Origin: Carposina sasakii
Taxonomy: Eukaryota; Arthropoda; Insecta; Lepidoptera; Carposinidae
Assembly: GCA_014607495.2 (NCBI GenBank)
Contig: CP053154.1
Coordinates: 4,340,001-4,404,000, forward strand
DNA length: 64,000 nucleotides
Reading direction: 5' to 3'
This document shows, piece after piece, positions 34,594 to 46,013 of the stretch (positions within the stretch are counted from its first letter, which is position 1; every line of letters begins with the position of its first letter). The position numbers and the translations under genes were made by a program. The notes under the pieces are model-generated. The model was not told the DNA's origin, did not search any database, and worked only from the letters and a program-made list of their open reading frames with translations.

Positions 34594-35643
34594 TATATTA
34601 CGCTCGCATTTGTCGTAAGACGAACGAACGAGGCTCAAAGACCCACCAATTCACACTAGACCAGCCCCATTAAAAAGTAACACAATAATACAAAATTGAG
34701 CCGAACAAACTATCGGTATTATGTAACTATAACTATAATCTACTTCCATCTTGTATAATAACTGTAAAGTGGTTTTGTCAAAATATACCTAATCTTATAT
34801 CCATTAAAGTTATCAGGTTCCAGTTAGACATGGTATTACTTTGATAATAATTAATTTATAGCTAAGTCAAGTATTTTGCATGTCGGTTGTTAAAAGGTTT
34901 ATTAAATTAGTACGAGTAATTTGGAAGAAACTTTCTGTCCCCCGTACACACAAAGATAATAATGTAATTATAACAAAATCACCATCTACCTATCAGCATT
35001 CTAACATTCTATTGTTATATGAACTAATTTTGAGCGAATAACAATTATATTTAGATCTATAGGTATAGTAAGTCCAATGTCTATACATAATTGTAAGAGT
35101 CGATACTATAAAAACGTTCCATACGATATTACTACAAATAAACTAAGATTAACTTACTGTATTTGGATACTGTTGCTAAAATCTTGCTAACCAAATAAGC
35201 TCTTTAATAAAAAGTTACCCCGTACTAAGTATCAGGTAAGTAACAGCAGTCGACGTCGGCAAACTGAACAAATCCACAACTTGCGCTCGTCGTAGACTCT
35301 TCTGAAACACTTAGCTAACGTTTTAACTCCATTGTTCCTGCCTCTGACATTTTAAAGAGGATTTATATTTTCATTGTGCCATCCGGTAGTTTATAAAGGA
35401 TACGTCTGGCTTGCTCCTGCAGTTAATAAACTTGTAATTGCAAACGAATATTTCAGAGCGAAACAGCGTGGAAATAGAGAATGGCTTTCGGTTGGATGTA
35501 AATGGGTGAATTTATACAGTTATCTGGCCGTTTTAATTTCATTTTACGAGTTTTTTTATTAAGCCAGCATAAAGGTAGGTAGAACCAATTATATATTTAC
35601 TTACCAGAAATTCGGGCATTATCTCAGGCGATAAGGTAGTAAC
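34594..35643. other. Unassigned AT-rich DNA
   Basis: No gene or repeat was recognised. The 62-codon frame at 35374-35562 has no domain. Confidence 0.5.
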
Positions 35644-35752
35644 ATGTCACCGATCATTAACATATGTCCCCGCTATGCTGAACGTGGCCGTGAGATCTCT
35701 TTTATTATCTTACCTCTACCCCATGTCTGGCTACCCCATTTCGAGAAAACAC
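35644..35752 (-). repeat. GGGGACAG repeat family, 5' half, reversed
   Basis: The plus strand reads GTCACCGATCATTAACATAT, GTCCCCGCTATGCTGAACGT and TGTCTGGCTACCCCATTT, the reverse complement of the 5' half of the copy at 62841-63077. Confidence 0.7.
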
Positions 35753-37448
35753 CCGTTTACCTGCTTTTTATTCTCATTTATCAATACCTTCTTATAACAT
35801 TATTTTAGTCAGAGGTCTGTTTAGTTAGGGTAGTGTTTTGTGGTATATGTCAATCATTTCAGCGAACCAGTTGCTTACCTATCAACTCCAGTGGATATTC
35901 CAGAGAATATAAAAACGGGAAAATGGTTTTATTTAATAGAGCCGCGTGTGTTAAATTAAAACCGCAAGAGCTGATGCCTCCTTCGGGACCTGCCTCGATT
36001 GTTATGCAAACGGGTCTGTAAAATGACTGTTATGGATTTAATACCTGTTTAATATGTAAAAATTAATATCAGTATAACTAAAAACCATGAACGGCCGGTA
36101 TAAATGCGATTAGGAGAGTAAATATATTTATTATATTCGGTCCAGTTGAGAAACCTCCTTTTTCAGTGGAACTCTATTTATAATTATATTCCCATTGGGA
36201 ATGTTGCCCCAAAGGCAACGCTGGAGTGATAGGAAGGGACTATAAATATACAAATGCATACATAAAATGGCTACTTAAATCGTATGTACATACTTGTTTG
36301 CAGTGTATTTACTGATTTCTACAATTAAAAAATACTATTTATTGTTAGGCACTCATAGAGTTACTTGACGGAAATGTTCGAAAAGCATGCGCACTTATAA
36401 CACCAAGCCTGACTTTTAGAGTGCTTAATGCCTTTAAACATTCAAATAATTTACTAAAACTAGGTCACACCAACTCATCTACAACTACAAATGGATTCCC
36501 AGCACGATTAGTGTTGTTCCTAGTTTTGTACAATATTATCTTGAGCATTCACCGTACTAATTCAACACGTAACTTCCGAACTAAATATAATTTCCGTTTG
36601 GATACCAAAGCTTCGAAATTGATAAACAATTTTAGTATCTCTCCAAAGCTGACTGCTCTGTGAAATCGATAAAGGTTATACAAAAAGGAGATATGATAGT
36701 CAATGTAGTCATGCAACTGCTAAGTGAGTTATCATCATATTAATTTTATATTTTGACTACCTACTGTATTTTTATATATGTAATCTTGCATACTGTATGT
36801 TATAGCTGTGTAGGAGATTCCTTTTGATGTAACTTCGATCACCTATTATGTACCCTATACAATGGCAAATAAATTCATTCATTCATAAAGTAGCCTACCC
36901 GCGTACCCGCCCGTAACATCCTTCGAGGGGAATGCAGAAAAAATTTAGAAAAACTTTACATTTTAATTTGTCTTTTCTGAGTTTAGCGTGTTTAACAACA
37001 CAAACTCTTTATAATATCAATATGTATTTTAAATCTACGTATACCTATAGATCAACATTACCAATAGTGATGGTAAAACGTTCGCTTATCTGCACTAACC
37101 CGTCATAGAGCATCTCTTCTTTTTATTAGTTCCATGTTGAAATCATTATTTATAGCCGTTATCGACAGTTAAGCATCGGGCACAGCGCTAAATCTTTGTT
37201 GTAGTGACACTACGGCCTCCATCCGAAAGGCAATATGCACGCTCCTCTGAAACGGAGACAACTAATTTGTCTGCTATGTGTATGGTGTTTTATGTGACGC
37301 GTTTGTTGTACAAATGCTACAACTTGGGTAATATAATTTACTGTTATTGATAGGATCTTACTAATAAAAAGCTTTAAACTAGTAGTAAATAAGTTATTCA
37401 CACTTTCATTTGATAGATATTCCATAGATTTTAGCTGACCGGTCGGAG
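35753..37448. other. Unassigned AT-rich DNA
   Basis: Two short hairpins sit side by side at 36189-36219: TTCCCATTGGGAA and GTTGCCCCAAAGGCAAC. Otherwise nothing was recognised. Confidence 0.5.
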
Positions 37449-37503
37449 TGGTGGTTGTTGGGGGAGGTTGTTTAGCAGTGGCTGATAATAATGATGATGA
37501 TGA
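37449..37503 (+). repeat. SINE-like (GAT)n element, decayed 3' fragment
   Basis: GTTGGGGGAGG, AGCAGTGGCTGATAATAATG and a GATGATGATGA tail correspond to the 3' end of 2293-2415. Confidence 0.5.
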
Positions 37504-37860
37504 CTCAACTGCTTAAGTCCCTACTAAATTTTTGTATTTTATTTATTTTACAATCTCCATCCACATTCATAGATCAATTACTTTTTTTAACGACAAATAT
37601 AAAATACTATAATGTTTTCCGACTATCCAACATAACATATTTTTTTAATTATCATTAACCGGACCATTAACCTATATGTCATATTAACTACTGTAGTATT
37701 GCATATAGTTTGTTTTAATTAATTTCTGTATGTATTACCTTTATTAAATCTTAATTGTTAGTTATTTATTTACTTAACTTGTAAATCGATATGTAAAGTT
37801 AATTTGCATGCAGATACTTACATAGATCTTAAGCTTCGGTGACTTTATTCAATTTTTACT
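37504..37860. other. Unassigned AT-rich DNA
   Basis: Nothing was recognised. Confidence 0.5.
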
Positions 37861-37995
37861 GCCGATTTTTCAAACGTACAGATAACCTATCAGAGGAATA
37901 AAGTTGATGCTGTCTTTTTCTAAAACTTGATCATGATAGAGACAGCATCAACTTTATTCCTCTGAGAGGCTATCGTGACGTTTGGAAAAATCGGC
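37861..37995. mobile_element. 135-bp hairpin element
   Basis: The left arm GCCGATTTTTCAAACG..AATAAAGTTGATGCTGTCT (37861-37915) and the right arm AGACAGCATCAACTTTATTC...GGAAAAATCGGC (37939-37995) are complementary over about 55 bp with few mismatches, around a loop of about 23 bases. The outer ends GCCGATTTTTC/GGAAAAATCGGC look like terminal inverted repeats. It is most likely a small foldback MITE. A transcript would form a near-perfect hairpin suitable for Dicer processing, but no expression evidence exists here. Confidence 0.85.
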
Positions 37996-38150
37996 CCTTA
38001 AATGAGACTAAATTCTCATGGCCAATACTCACAAGTCTATAATCAACATATCCTTACGAGTATCTCTAATCTTGACTGTACTTAAGAACATAAGATTATC
38101 ATCTGAAAGATAGGAAGACTAAACAGTAAATATATTTAGAATATTAACTT

Positions 38151-38220
38151 CTGGCCCCTTATGCTAACCGTGGCTGCGAGGATCTTCGTCATGTTCTTGC
38201 AGTTCTAGCTACCCCACGAT
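38151..38220 (-). repeat. GGGGACAG repeat family, decayed reversed fragment
   Basis: GGCCCCTTATGCTAACCGTG and TGCAGTTCTAGCTACCCC are the degraded reverse complement of the family's 5' half. Confidence 0.6.
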
Positions 38221-38264
38221 CTCAATCGTGTGTATATCCTACTTCCTACTATTCTACGAGTACT

Positions 38265-38504
38265 AATTCTACTAATATTATAAAGGCGAAAGTTTGTAAG
38301 TATGGATGGATGGATGGATGTTTGTTACTCTTTCACGTAAAAACGGCTGAAGCGATTTTAATCAAATTTGGTATGGAGTTAGCTGAAACCCTGGATTAAC
38401 ACATAGGCTACTTTTTATCCCGGAAAAATATTTCTATCCCGGATAATTTCGACATTTTGTTTTTTCTGCAGTCCACGCGAAGGAAGTCGCGGGCGTTTGC
38501 TAGT
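38265..38504 (-). mobile_element. CGCGACTTCGTCCGCG LINE-like 3' end, copy 5
   Basis: The reverse complement of copies 3 and 4. The plus strand starts ACTAATATTATAAAGGCG, passes four GGAT units, and ends GTCCACGCGAAGGAAGTCGC then GGGCGTTTGCTAGTA. It is well preserved. Confidence 0.87.
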
Positions 38505-39004
38505 ATGTATATATTTTAGTAAAATAGGTGCATTTTTCATTTCAGACATAGCGAGTCTACTGCTGAACATAATGCCAGAGCTCTACAGTAATCGGTTGGA
38601 ATCAGCCTGCATCCAGCCGATACCCTCGAACCTAATAACCACAATTAGGAAACTAAAATCCGGGTAAGTCAGTTTATAAATTTGAATAGTTACTACGAGG
38701 TGTGGTTAAGTACCAACATTAGTTATTAGATTATTATCGCGAATTAGTTAAACAAGGTACAAAACTATAATATTAGGTATAATACAGTAATACAAGTGGT
38801 TTCTTGTGATAAACTCTACTAGCGTTTGTTTAGTTTTGTTATGTAACGTATATCCGAAAAATATATAGAATAGAATAGATTAATTCAAAAAGAAGCATTT
38901 GTACTTAGTTACCTATAGACATTTAAAAATTATACTAGACATAAACATGCATACAACCTTGAAATGAAATGAAATGAAATGATATTTATTTGCATTGTAT
39001 TTTT
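38505..39004. other. Unassigned DNA with a short microsatellite
   Basis: The segment at 38961-38981 is (GAAAT)n, four units. A possible remnant of the SINE-like family near 38545 (CGAGTCTACTGCTGAACATA) is too short to be sure. Confidence 0.5.
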
Positions 39005-39160
39005 GAGATTGTATGTAGTGCAAGTGCTTGTTTTCGCAGTTATGAGTTATCAGATCCGAGGGTCAGTGGAGGGTGTAGGGCCCGGTGGTGGGCGCACCCA
39101 TAGTGAATGTTTGAACTTCCGAATTGTAATGCCTAATACAATTTCATTTATAAAGCATAC
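39005..39160 (+). repeat. GC-rich short-ORF repeat, copy D
   Basis: Near-identical to copy B (22605-22765) from GTAGTGCAAGTGC through the GC-rich core to the 3' block ending TTCATTTATAAAGCAT. The frame homologous to copies A and C is open through the core to the same TAG, but it lacks the shared ATG and signal-like part. In a second frame both B/D and A read MSYQIRGSVEGVGPGGGR, so two frames are open across the core. Confidence 0.7.
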
Positions 39161-42100
39161 AAGCGTAACTTGGGGACATCTGCACCAAATTGTATCTACC
39201 TATATAGTGTATGGGCAAAATAATATTATTGTATTGATATTTTAAGTGACTTGTTCAACCCTTCAACTAACCGTGAATCAACATTTTATAAATCGCTAAA
39301 AGCTTTTGAATGTTTCATTCCGATATATTTTTTCACACGATTATTCTAATTAACTCCTAAAATGTTTTATTGTGTATGTCTATTTTAGCACTGGCTTTAT
39401 TTTTTTTATTATTTATTTAGCTCATTTTGGTAAATTTACAAATATCAGTGAATTCTAGTATATACCTAGTAGTTATTTTAAATGGCCGTGTATGCTGATT
39501 TACTAACAAGCTGTGATTTTATCGCCAAGAGTTTTCTCTGTGTAATTACTTTTGAATTGATATTTCGATAGATATTCCCACATATATTCCTATATAGATT
39601 GCTAACTAGAGTAGGTAAAAATTGTTTACAGAAGTTTTGAAATTGTTTTAATATACATGAGGAGTAAAAAAGTACAGTTATGTGTATCACACTCATTTTG
39701 AAACTAAAAAATATCGTATCGTTTCTAACCAATATCAAAAATAAGAACCATTACTTGGCTCTGCGGTGTTATAACATGAATCTGCGCTATGTAGTAATTT
39801 TATTATATTATTATTCTTAACAAAATTTTCATTACTTTTGTATATTTTTTTTCTAATTTATACTATATTATTGTAATGGAAGCATATATGAATGTATATT
39901 TATTATTTAAACATAATTAAACTAATTATAGCAGCCAAATAGACTAGGTAAACTTTTTGTTAAAATTTATGGAAGCTATTAAAGTTTCCTTAACACTACT
40001 TGACTTCTTAGCACGATATAGTTTTGCCCATATCTTCTTCTGTATTAAAAATAATTATGTAAGTAGGTAAATAAATAGAAGAAATTACATGCACAGCCCT
40101 CACGTAACCCTGTTGTTATTTACAACACATAACACACTTGTTTATAACAAAAAGGTTTCTTTTATAACTTATTTTGTATCCTTCTGAACGATAGGACAAA
40201 CAAATTGCCGGAAATATTTGAATAAGAATGGGACATTTTCGGGACACTAATGTGAGAGGCGGGCTGGCCGACCGGGGAGGACACCCTTAATATCCTGTTT
40301 TATTTTTTCCGGATTTGTATGATTGAGGACAACAAACACTCGCGCGGGTGAACAAAAAAATCGCAACCGGTATTATTTTTGCGGATAATTTTATGACTTT
40401 ATTTGCCACTGGCCTCCTTTCATCCTACAAGGGGACAAGGGTTGAAATTCGAGTTTTTATGGCCGCACCGCTGTACGAAAATACTGGATAATTTCTTTTT
40501 AACAATCCGGGTTGTGAGTAACGTACACGTATAATAAAACAAGGGTAAGGTTTATTACTGGTTTGTAAATAAATCTACAACACTGTAGGCATAGATATTA
40601 AATATGTATCTGCAAAATGGTACGAATCACCAATGTAATAAGCGGAAGTACCTAAGAAAGTAATAAGTGAAAATGAGAGTTAAATTAGAATAATACTCGT
40701 ATAACTCGACTCATATTTTTTATTAAATTATTCAATATTCATTCTAATTTATTCATAAAATTCTTCAGCTAAATGACTGACAGACAATGCACTAGGTAAA
40801 GGAAGCTGTTCGGCGTTCTTGGAGAATATGTGAAGAAATAAATTTATCTTCTAAAATTACTACGGGCATAATCGGGATTACTTATGTATATAGACGAATA
40901 CGCTGGTATTCAACAATACTACCTATACACTACGAGGTGTTAAAATAGAATAAAAAATATGAAATGTACATTGGCATATCCATTTATCTTTTAACATCCA
41001 ATGATGGTAACTGATCTGAGACCGCACTAAAACGATCCCGCTTAGCACGTACTCTTTCAATATTTCCCAATTTGATATGGTACCGTTCTTCAGCGAGACA
41101 ATGGAAAGTAATCGGCAGTGACACGGAGGGGCTAAATTTCGTTAAAATAAAAGCGCGCAGTGAGCATAAGATATAGCGCCTACGTGGTCTCTGAAACCCG
41201 AGGACTCCTCCAATGGCGAATTGGAAAAGGCTTTTATAATCCAGAGCGTGACATACATGAACAAGTGGCATGAGAGACCGCCGTAAGTCTTTTTTCTTCT
41301 AATGCAAGAGTATAACTGATGAATTGTATTAGACCGGAGCGTGTCGTGCTCGTATCTCATACATTTTGTTTGAAGCGGTTTTTTACTCCGTGTCTCGTAC
41401 TCACACAAAATCTAACGGTTCTAATCTATGTCACAGCACGATTCAAGCTCGATCTTTACTGCCTAATATATGATCGAGAAACATTATTTTAGTTTAGGGC
41501 ACCTCTGAAAGTATAGAAGATCTTTCGCGTCTCGATTCGATCGCGAATCGAATTCCATATTTGGACCTTGCAGTGAAAAATACACGATTGTGCCTTCATT
41601 ACCAACAAGAAAATCCGCTATTTATCATTCGCTGTTTCCCAACTCTTACCGAAATTACATTGTCTTCCTATTTATCAAGTCACTAAACAGATAAAAACGT
41701 AGATTAGGTTTGCCGAACTTAAAATTGGTTCTTACTCGCTTTTACAAGTTTAACTTAAGCGGAATCCCAAACTTTTCTTCATACGAAATTTCAGTCCATT
41801 TTCAATTCAAATTACTGCAATTTGCTTGGTAATTCTCGGCTAACTTTAATAGTTTACGAATAGCTTTTCTGACAGGCAGTCAAAGGAGGGATAGCATATA
41901 TTTTTTTCCAATAAAAATGTATTGTTAGAAAACAATTTATTTTAGTTGTTGAGTTTAGTTAATTTATTTTAGTTATTATGATATTTGAACATCGTTACCA
42001 GCTTTGAGTTTTTCCCGGAGACTGTTTTCCTCGTTTCTATTATGTTAATTCTACTTTCTCTTCTTCAAAAATGATCTTGTTGATAATAATTTGCATCATT

Positions 42101-42189
42101 TCTAATAATAACATTATTTTATCATAGAGTTAGATTTTTAATTCCATGTGTGGTCTGCAACTATCGTGAGAAAGCTTGAGATTAAACAT
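39161..42189. other. Three kilobases of unassigned DNA
   Basis: Two overlapping minus frames at 40984-41408 (95 and 88 codons) fall in a GC-richer segment, but neither contains a recognisable motif and they exclude each other. Another GC-richer patch lies at 40240-40370. No repeats were recognised. Confidence 0.45.
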
Positions 42190-42845
42190 TATTATTATAT
42201 CTCTTCCGAAATTCACGGGACTACAGAGTCCCGGTCCTTTGAGAGGCGTGCATCGGGCCGTAGCCAAGATGTAGAGGCCCTTTTAAGAGAGCATTAATAT
42301 GGTATGGGATACACATGGCGGATACCATCACCGAGCGCACAATATGATACACCCGGTGATGGTCCCCGCCATGTGCAAAGACTATTGGAGTGCAGATCTA
42401 AGGCGTGCGATGGAAAACTAAGGCTATGGGGTTGAATGTTGGGTGGCTGGATAAGGGCTATTTAATATAGGGAGACTATTGGACGCCAGCCATTACAATC
42501 TAGTCCCAAAATTGTGAGGTGGCAGGCGGTGACTTGCCGCCCGTAATTTAAGGCCATGAGGTGGGCTTCCCATAAGTGGCGCATGCCAGGGAGGCAACAC
42601 TGGCGCGGGCGGCTAAGGGTGCAGAGAGGTGAGACTGCGGGGCGTGAACGTCAGTTACCCCCGGCATTATGACATTTTACACTTCCACCCTGGAGCAAAG
42701 GTTCCGCTCTTACGCTGTTCCCTCCTAGCCGGCCAATGAAGGCAAGCTAAGAGTCGAGGGCCAAAGATGGTAAAGTGGCCCTCTGAACTCGGGTCCGTGG
42801 TGACGCCAATCACCAACAGCTTCGCCACAAAGCTGCCCTGCGGGC
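42190..42845. mobile_element. GC-rich island of about 650 bp, probably a non-coding part of a retroelement
   Basis: Composition jumps sharply from AT-rich flanks to clearly GC-rich, then returns after 42845. No reading frame of 60 codons crosses it. It contains a strong imperfect hairpin: CACATGGCGG...CCATCACCG (about 42313-42334) against CGGTGATGG...CCGCCATGTG (42354-42375). It runs directly into a TTATTATTATTATGCTTTATT segment that resembles a retroelement tail. A UTR of a non-LTR element is the most likely reading; a structured non-coding RNA copy is an alternative. I do not recognise the family. Confidence 0.45.
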
Positions 42846-42961
42846 TTATTATTATTATGCTTTATTGTACACAGTAAAGTTTTCACAAATAAAGTTTATG
42901 ACAAAGAAAAATGTACAAAGGCGTGCTTATCTCTATGAGATAAGCACGCCTTTGTACATTT
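42846..42961 (+). repeat. A/T-rich tail segment ending in a perfect 25-bp palindrome
   Basis: After (TTA)n the sequence reads TGCTTTATTGTACACAGTAA and GACAAAGAAAAATGTACAAA. From 42909 to 42961 the arms AAATGTACAAAGGCGTGCTT-ATCTC and their exact reverse complement are separated by only three bases (TAT). A perfect palindrome of this length is either recent or maintained. Confidence 0.85.
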
Positions 42962-43945
42962 CCAGCAAACCAATCATGAAAGAGAAATAAACATAAGAGG
43001 TAGGTATGTGTGCACACAAACAGGCCAATAAACTAAATAATTAAATAAAAGAAAAGACATAAACCTAAAATAAACAAAAAAACCTAAATAGAATACATAA
43101 ACATCTGTTGCTTTAAAAAGAATGAAATAGTAATATATTCCATCACAATCGAAGTTACGTAATTTCATCTCTACGTTTGTTATTAGAGTTAGTCTACCGA
43201 ATTGTTAAACGGAGTAAGACAACTTTAGCTCCTAGCTTTATCACTATATTTCCAAATAGATTACAGTATTAAAAGCCCACACAACGAAGATTATAATAAT
43301 ATTGGGATCAAACGAGATGAGAATTTCGTATTTCGCGTCCTTATTCCAATGCCATTGTTGTATTCCAATGTAATATCAAAACATAGCTGTTTACCTATTC
43401 ATGAAACCTGTAAAATTATACTTGACGTGATCGAAATACCGTATACGTGGCATAATCGACACTGATAAAAGAGGGTAGATATTTGTAGCTTCAAATAAAG
43501 GAATTTTAATATACGGGACCACTTTTGAGACCGCTATGAAACATTTATGACATTATTACCGCGTCGCGCTCCGTGAAAACGGGGGCTGTATAAAAAGCGA
43601 ACAATATCTTGTGTTTTGCATAATCTCCCCAAATTGTATAGTAAACTCTGTATTGGGAAGCCTATTTGCATACAGATATAACTTCGTAATCTTAAACGAT
43701 GTTATGAGGAAAACTTGTTTGTGCGAAGGAAACAATATTTTTGTGTGAAATATTTTTTATCCATGTGACATAAACGAAGACGTAATGTTAGTAAGAGCTC
43801 TTTGTACGAGTACAGTTCTAATCAATTTAATGTATTAATCGTTTTAATAAAGGAGCTTAGCATTTCAATCGATATGATAATAATGTATGTGTGTATGCAG
43901 TTAGTATAAAGTTTGTTAATAAATTCGTTGCGTGTATGCTGCACT
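42962..43945. other. Unassigned AT-rich DNA
   Basis: A GC-rich patch followed by a TATA-like TGTATAAAAAGC at 43588-43599 could be promoter-like, but no initiator or downstream gene supports it. Confidence 0.45.
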
Positions 43946-43957
43946 AGTAGCAGAATT

Positions 43958-44075
43958 CATCATCATCAGCCTATTGCACTCCACTGCTGGACGTAGGCCT
44001 CCCCCAGGGCACGCCAAAAAACTGCCATGGGGGGTATTCGCCCATAGTCACCACGCTGGGCAGGCGGGTTGGTGA
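43958..44075 (-). mobile_element. SINE-like (GAT)n element, intact copy with 12-bp target duplication
   Basis: Flanked by the exact direct repeat AGTAGCAGAATT at 43946-43957 and 44076-44087. On the minus strand the element runs from TCACCAACCCGCCTGCCC to GGCTGATGATGATG. The match to 2293-2415 is high throughout. The two copies with intact duplications imply fairly recent activity. Confidence 0.92.
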
Positions 44076-44087
44076 AGTAGCAGAATT

Positions 44088-44755
44088 AAAATAATCAAAT
44101 ATAAGTATGAATTAACTGCCTCAAATAATTGTTTAGTAAGTGACCTGTAAAAAAAAAAGTAAAAAATAGTTTCATATTCAGGTATAAACTCAGAAGGCAA
44201 TAAGTAATGAGCGCCGCCATCTACGTTAAGATATAGTCAAGATAATTTTTATGAAATAAAAATTAAATTATTTTCAAATAGCAGAGAACTATAGCCATAG
44301 ATCCATATTTCATTTCTAGAAAAACCTATGCGATTGTAGCCTAAGATTGTAAAAGCTAGCATTGTAAAATCTACATGTATCATATATGGTAACCTTGTTA
44401 GCGGCGTAGAAAATTCGAAAAGCAAATGGTGGCGCTTTCTAACGAGGTTGAACGAATGAAAAATATTATATATTATGTAAAATCACAGAAATATCTACTG
44501 AAGAAAATAGGTATGTGAGTACCTAAATTAATTTATTGTAATATTCTGTATTACAGTTTAATGTAACCTTTCCTCTGGATCGCGCTAATAACACACATTT
44601 TTATTTTATATTCTGCTGTATTTTGCTTAAGTTATGCGGTGGATTATAACTGAATAAACTGACTTTTAACAAAATTTAACCGACTTCAAAATCTATCCCA
44701 TTCTTAGTTTTACATTGAATTTCAGTGTTAATTACATTTATTTGTTTGGCTGTAA
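44088..44755. other. Unassigned AT-rich DNA
   Basis: Near its end AACCGACTTCAAAA (44679-44692) is the reverse complement of the TTTTGAAGTCGGTT at 46273-46284, so the minisatellite region may be part of a larger repeat with this motif at both sides. Confidence 0.5.
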
Positions 44756-45100
44756 CTACTACTAAATAGTTTTCATCGACCAGTTGCCGTACCTATTGTC
44801 TCCCAACTCCTAACCGTTAAGGAGTTCTGTAGCTTCATCATCAGCACAGCAGCATCAGATGTTGATTCGAGTTACACGTTAGCCCTTATTACTACTAAAT
44901 ACTTTCCATCGACCAATTGCAGTACTGTGGAGTTTTGTAGCTTCCTCATCAGAACAGCAGCATCAGATGTTGATTCAAGTAACACGTTAGCCCTACATAC
45001 TGCTAAATAGTTTTCATCGACCAATTGCAGTACTGCCTCCCAACTCCTAACCGTCAAGGAATTCTATAGCTTCATCATCAGCACAGCATCATCAGATGTT
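44756..45100. repeat. 129-bp minisatellite, block 1 (three units)
   Basis: Unit landmarks (the GTAGCTTC-type motif) fall at 44829, 44937 and 45066, spacings of 108 and 129 bases; the first interval has lost 21 bases, a multiple of three. Each unit contains CATCATCAGCACAGCAGCAT and GTAACACGTTAGCCC. On the minus strand one frame is open across 44872-45057. It is the first half of a larger duplication with 45500-46437. Confidence 0.9.
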
Positions 45101-45499
45101 GACACCCTGAAGCATATACCTGAGTAAGACATGATTACGTAACAAAAGTACCATACGAGCATATAATTTTCGGTGGTTGCCCTAGATTTCTCCTGGATCC
45201 CATCATCAGATCCTGACCTGGTGAAAATGGGACCACCTCAAAAGTGAACTCATTCCAACAAAAAAAAATTTTGAAATCCGTCTATAATTGACGGAAATAT
45301 CGGTGAACATACAGACGAATTGAGAACTTTTTTTAAAAGTCGGTTAATAAAAGTGACGCGTTTTAAGAAGCTTATTCCTTATTATTATCATATTACGTAC
45401 ACAAGCAGGCATCTGATTTCAGTAGTTATCCGATTGTACTCTTCCTAGAATTTACTGTGATCTAAACATTAAAATGTGTTTGTCATTTTTTTTTTTATG
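45101..45499. repeat. Minisatellite flank, first copy of a 913-bp tandem duplication
   Basis: It runs from GACACCCTGAAGCATATACC through CCCATCATCAGATCCTGACC and AAGTCGGTTAATAAAAGTG to a poly-T run. The same sequence recurs from 46014, 913 bp later, with few differences. The segment resembles a dispersed lepidopteran repeat with a GAAGTCGGTTAA end, into which the minisatellite may have expanded. Confidence 0.88.
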
Positions 45500-46013
45500 C
45501 GTAGATGCTATAACTTGCCAGGAGTAGTACCTATTGTCTCCCAACGTTAAGGAGTTCTGTAGCTTAACGTTAAGGAGCTCGACCAAATGCAGTAGCATCA
45601 TCATCAGCACAGCAGCATCAGATGTTGATTCAAGTAACACGTTAGCCCTACATACTACTAAATAGTTTCCATCGACCGATTGCAGTACTGTCTCCCGACT
45701 CCTAACCGTTAAGGATTTCTGTAGCTTCATCATCAGCACAGCAGTATCAGATGTTGATTCAAAAAACACATTAGCCCTACATACTACTAAATAGTTTTCA
45801 TCAACCAATTGCAGTACTGTCTCCCAACTCCTAACCGTTAAGGAGTTCTGTAGCTTCATCATCAGCACAGCAGCATCAGATGTTGATTCAAGTAACACGT
45901 TAGCCCTACATACTGCTAAATAGTTTCCATCTACCAGTTGCAGCACTGCCTCCCAAATCCTAACCGTCAAGGAGTTCTGTAGCTTCATCATCAGCACAGC
46001 AGCATCAGATGTT
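45500..46013. repeat. 129-bp minisatellite, block 2 (four units)
   Basis: Landmarks at 45592, 45721, 45850 and 45979 give a constant 129-base spacing. A partial duplication of CGTTAAGGAG lies at the left edge (45541-45580). The period is 43 codons. The minus-strand frame 45452-46075 stays open for 207 codons, repeating a segment like SDAAVLMMKLQNSLTVRSWE with few changes. The frame starts in the flank and has no upstream gene context. It is more likely an open frame produced by amplifying a stop-free unit than a gene, but a translated repeat protein cannot be excluded. Confidence 0.9.

Noticed and set aside
38545..38580. Further copy of the SINE-like (GAT)n element
   Set aside because: Only about 20 bases resemble the family, which is not enough to call.
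40984..41408. Two overlapping minus-strand frames of 95 and 88 codons
   Set aside because: They overlap in different frames, and neither shows a domain, splice context or repeat homology. A decayed element is possible but cannot be shown.
43588..43599. TATA box after a GC-rich patch
   Set aside because: There is no initiator at the expected distance and no reading frame or exon downstream.
44756..46013. CRISPR-like array
   Set aside because: The units are contiguous 129-bp tandem repeats with no unique spacers, in an evidently eukaryotic context.
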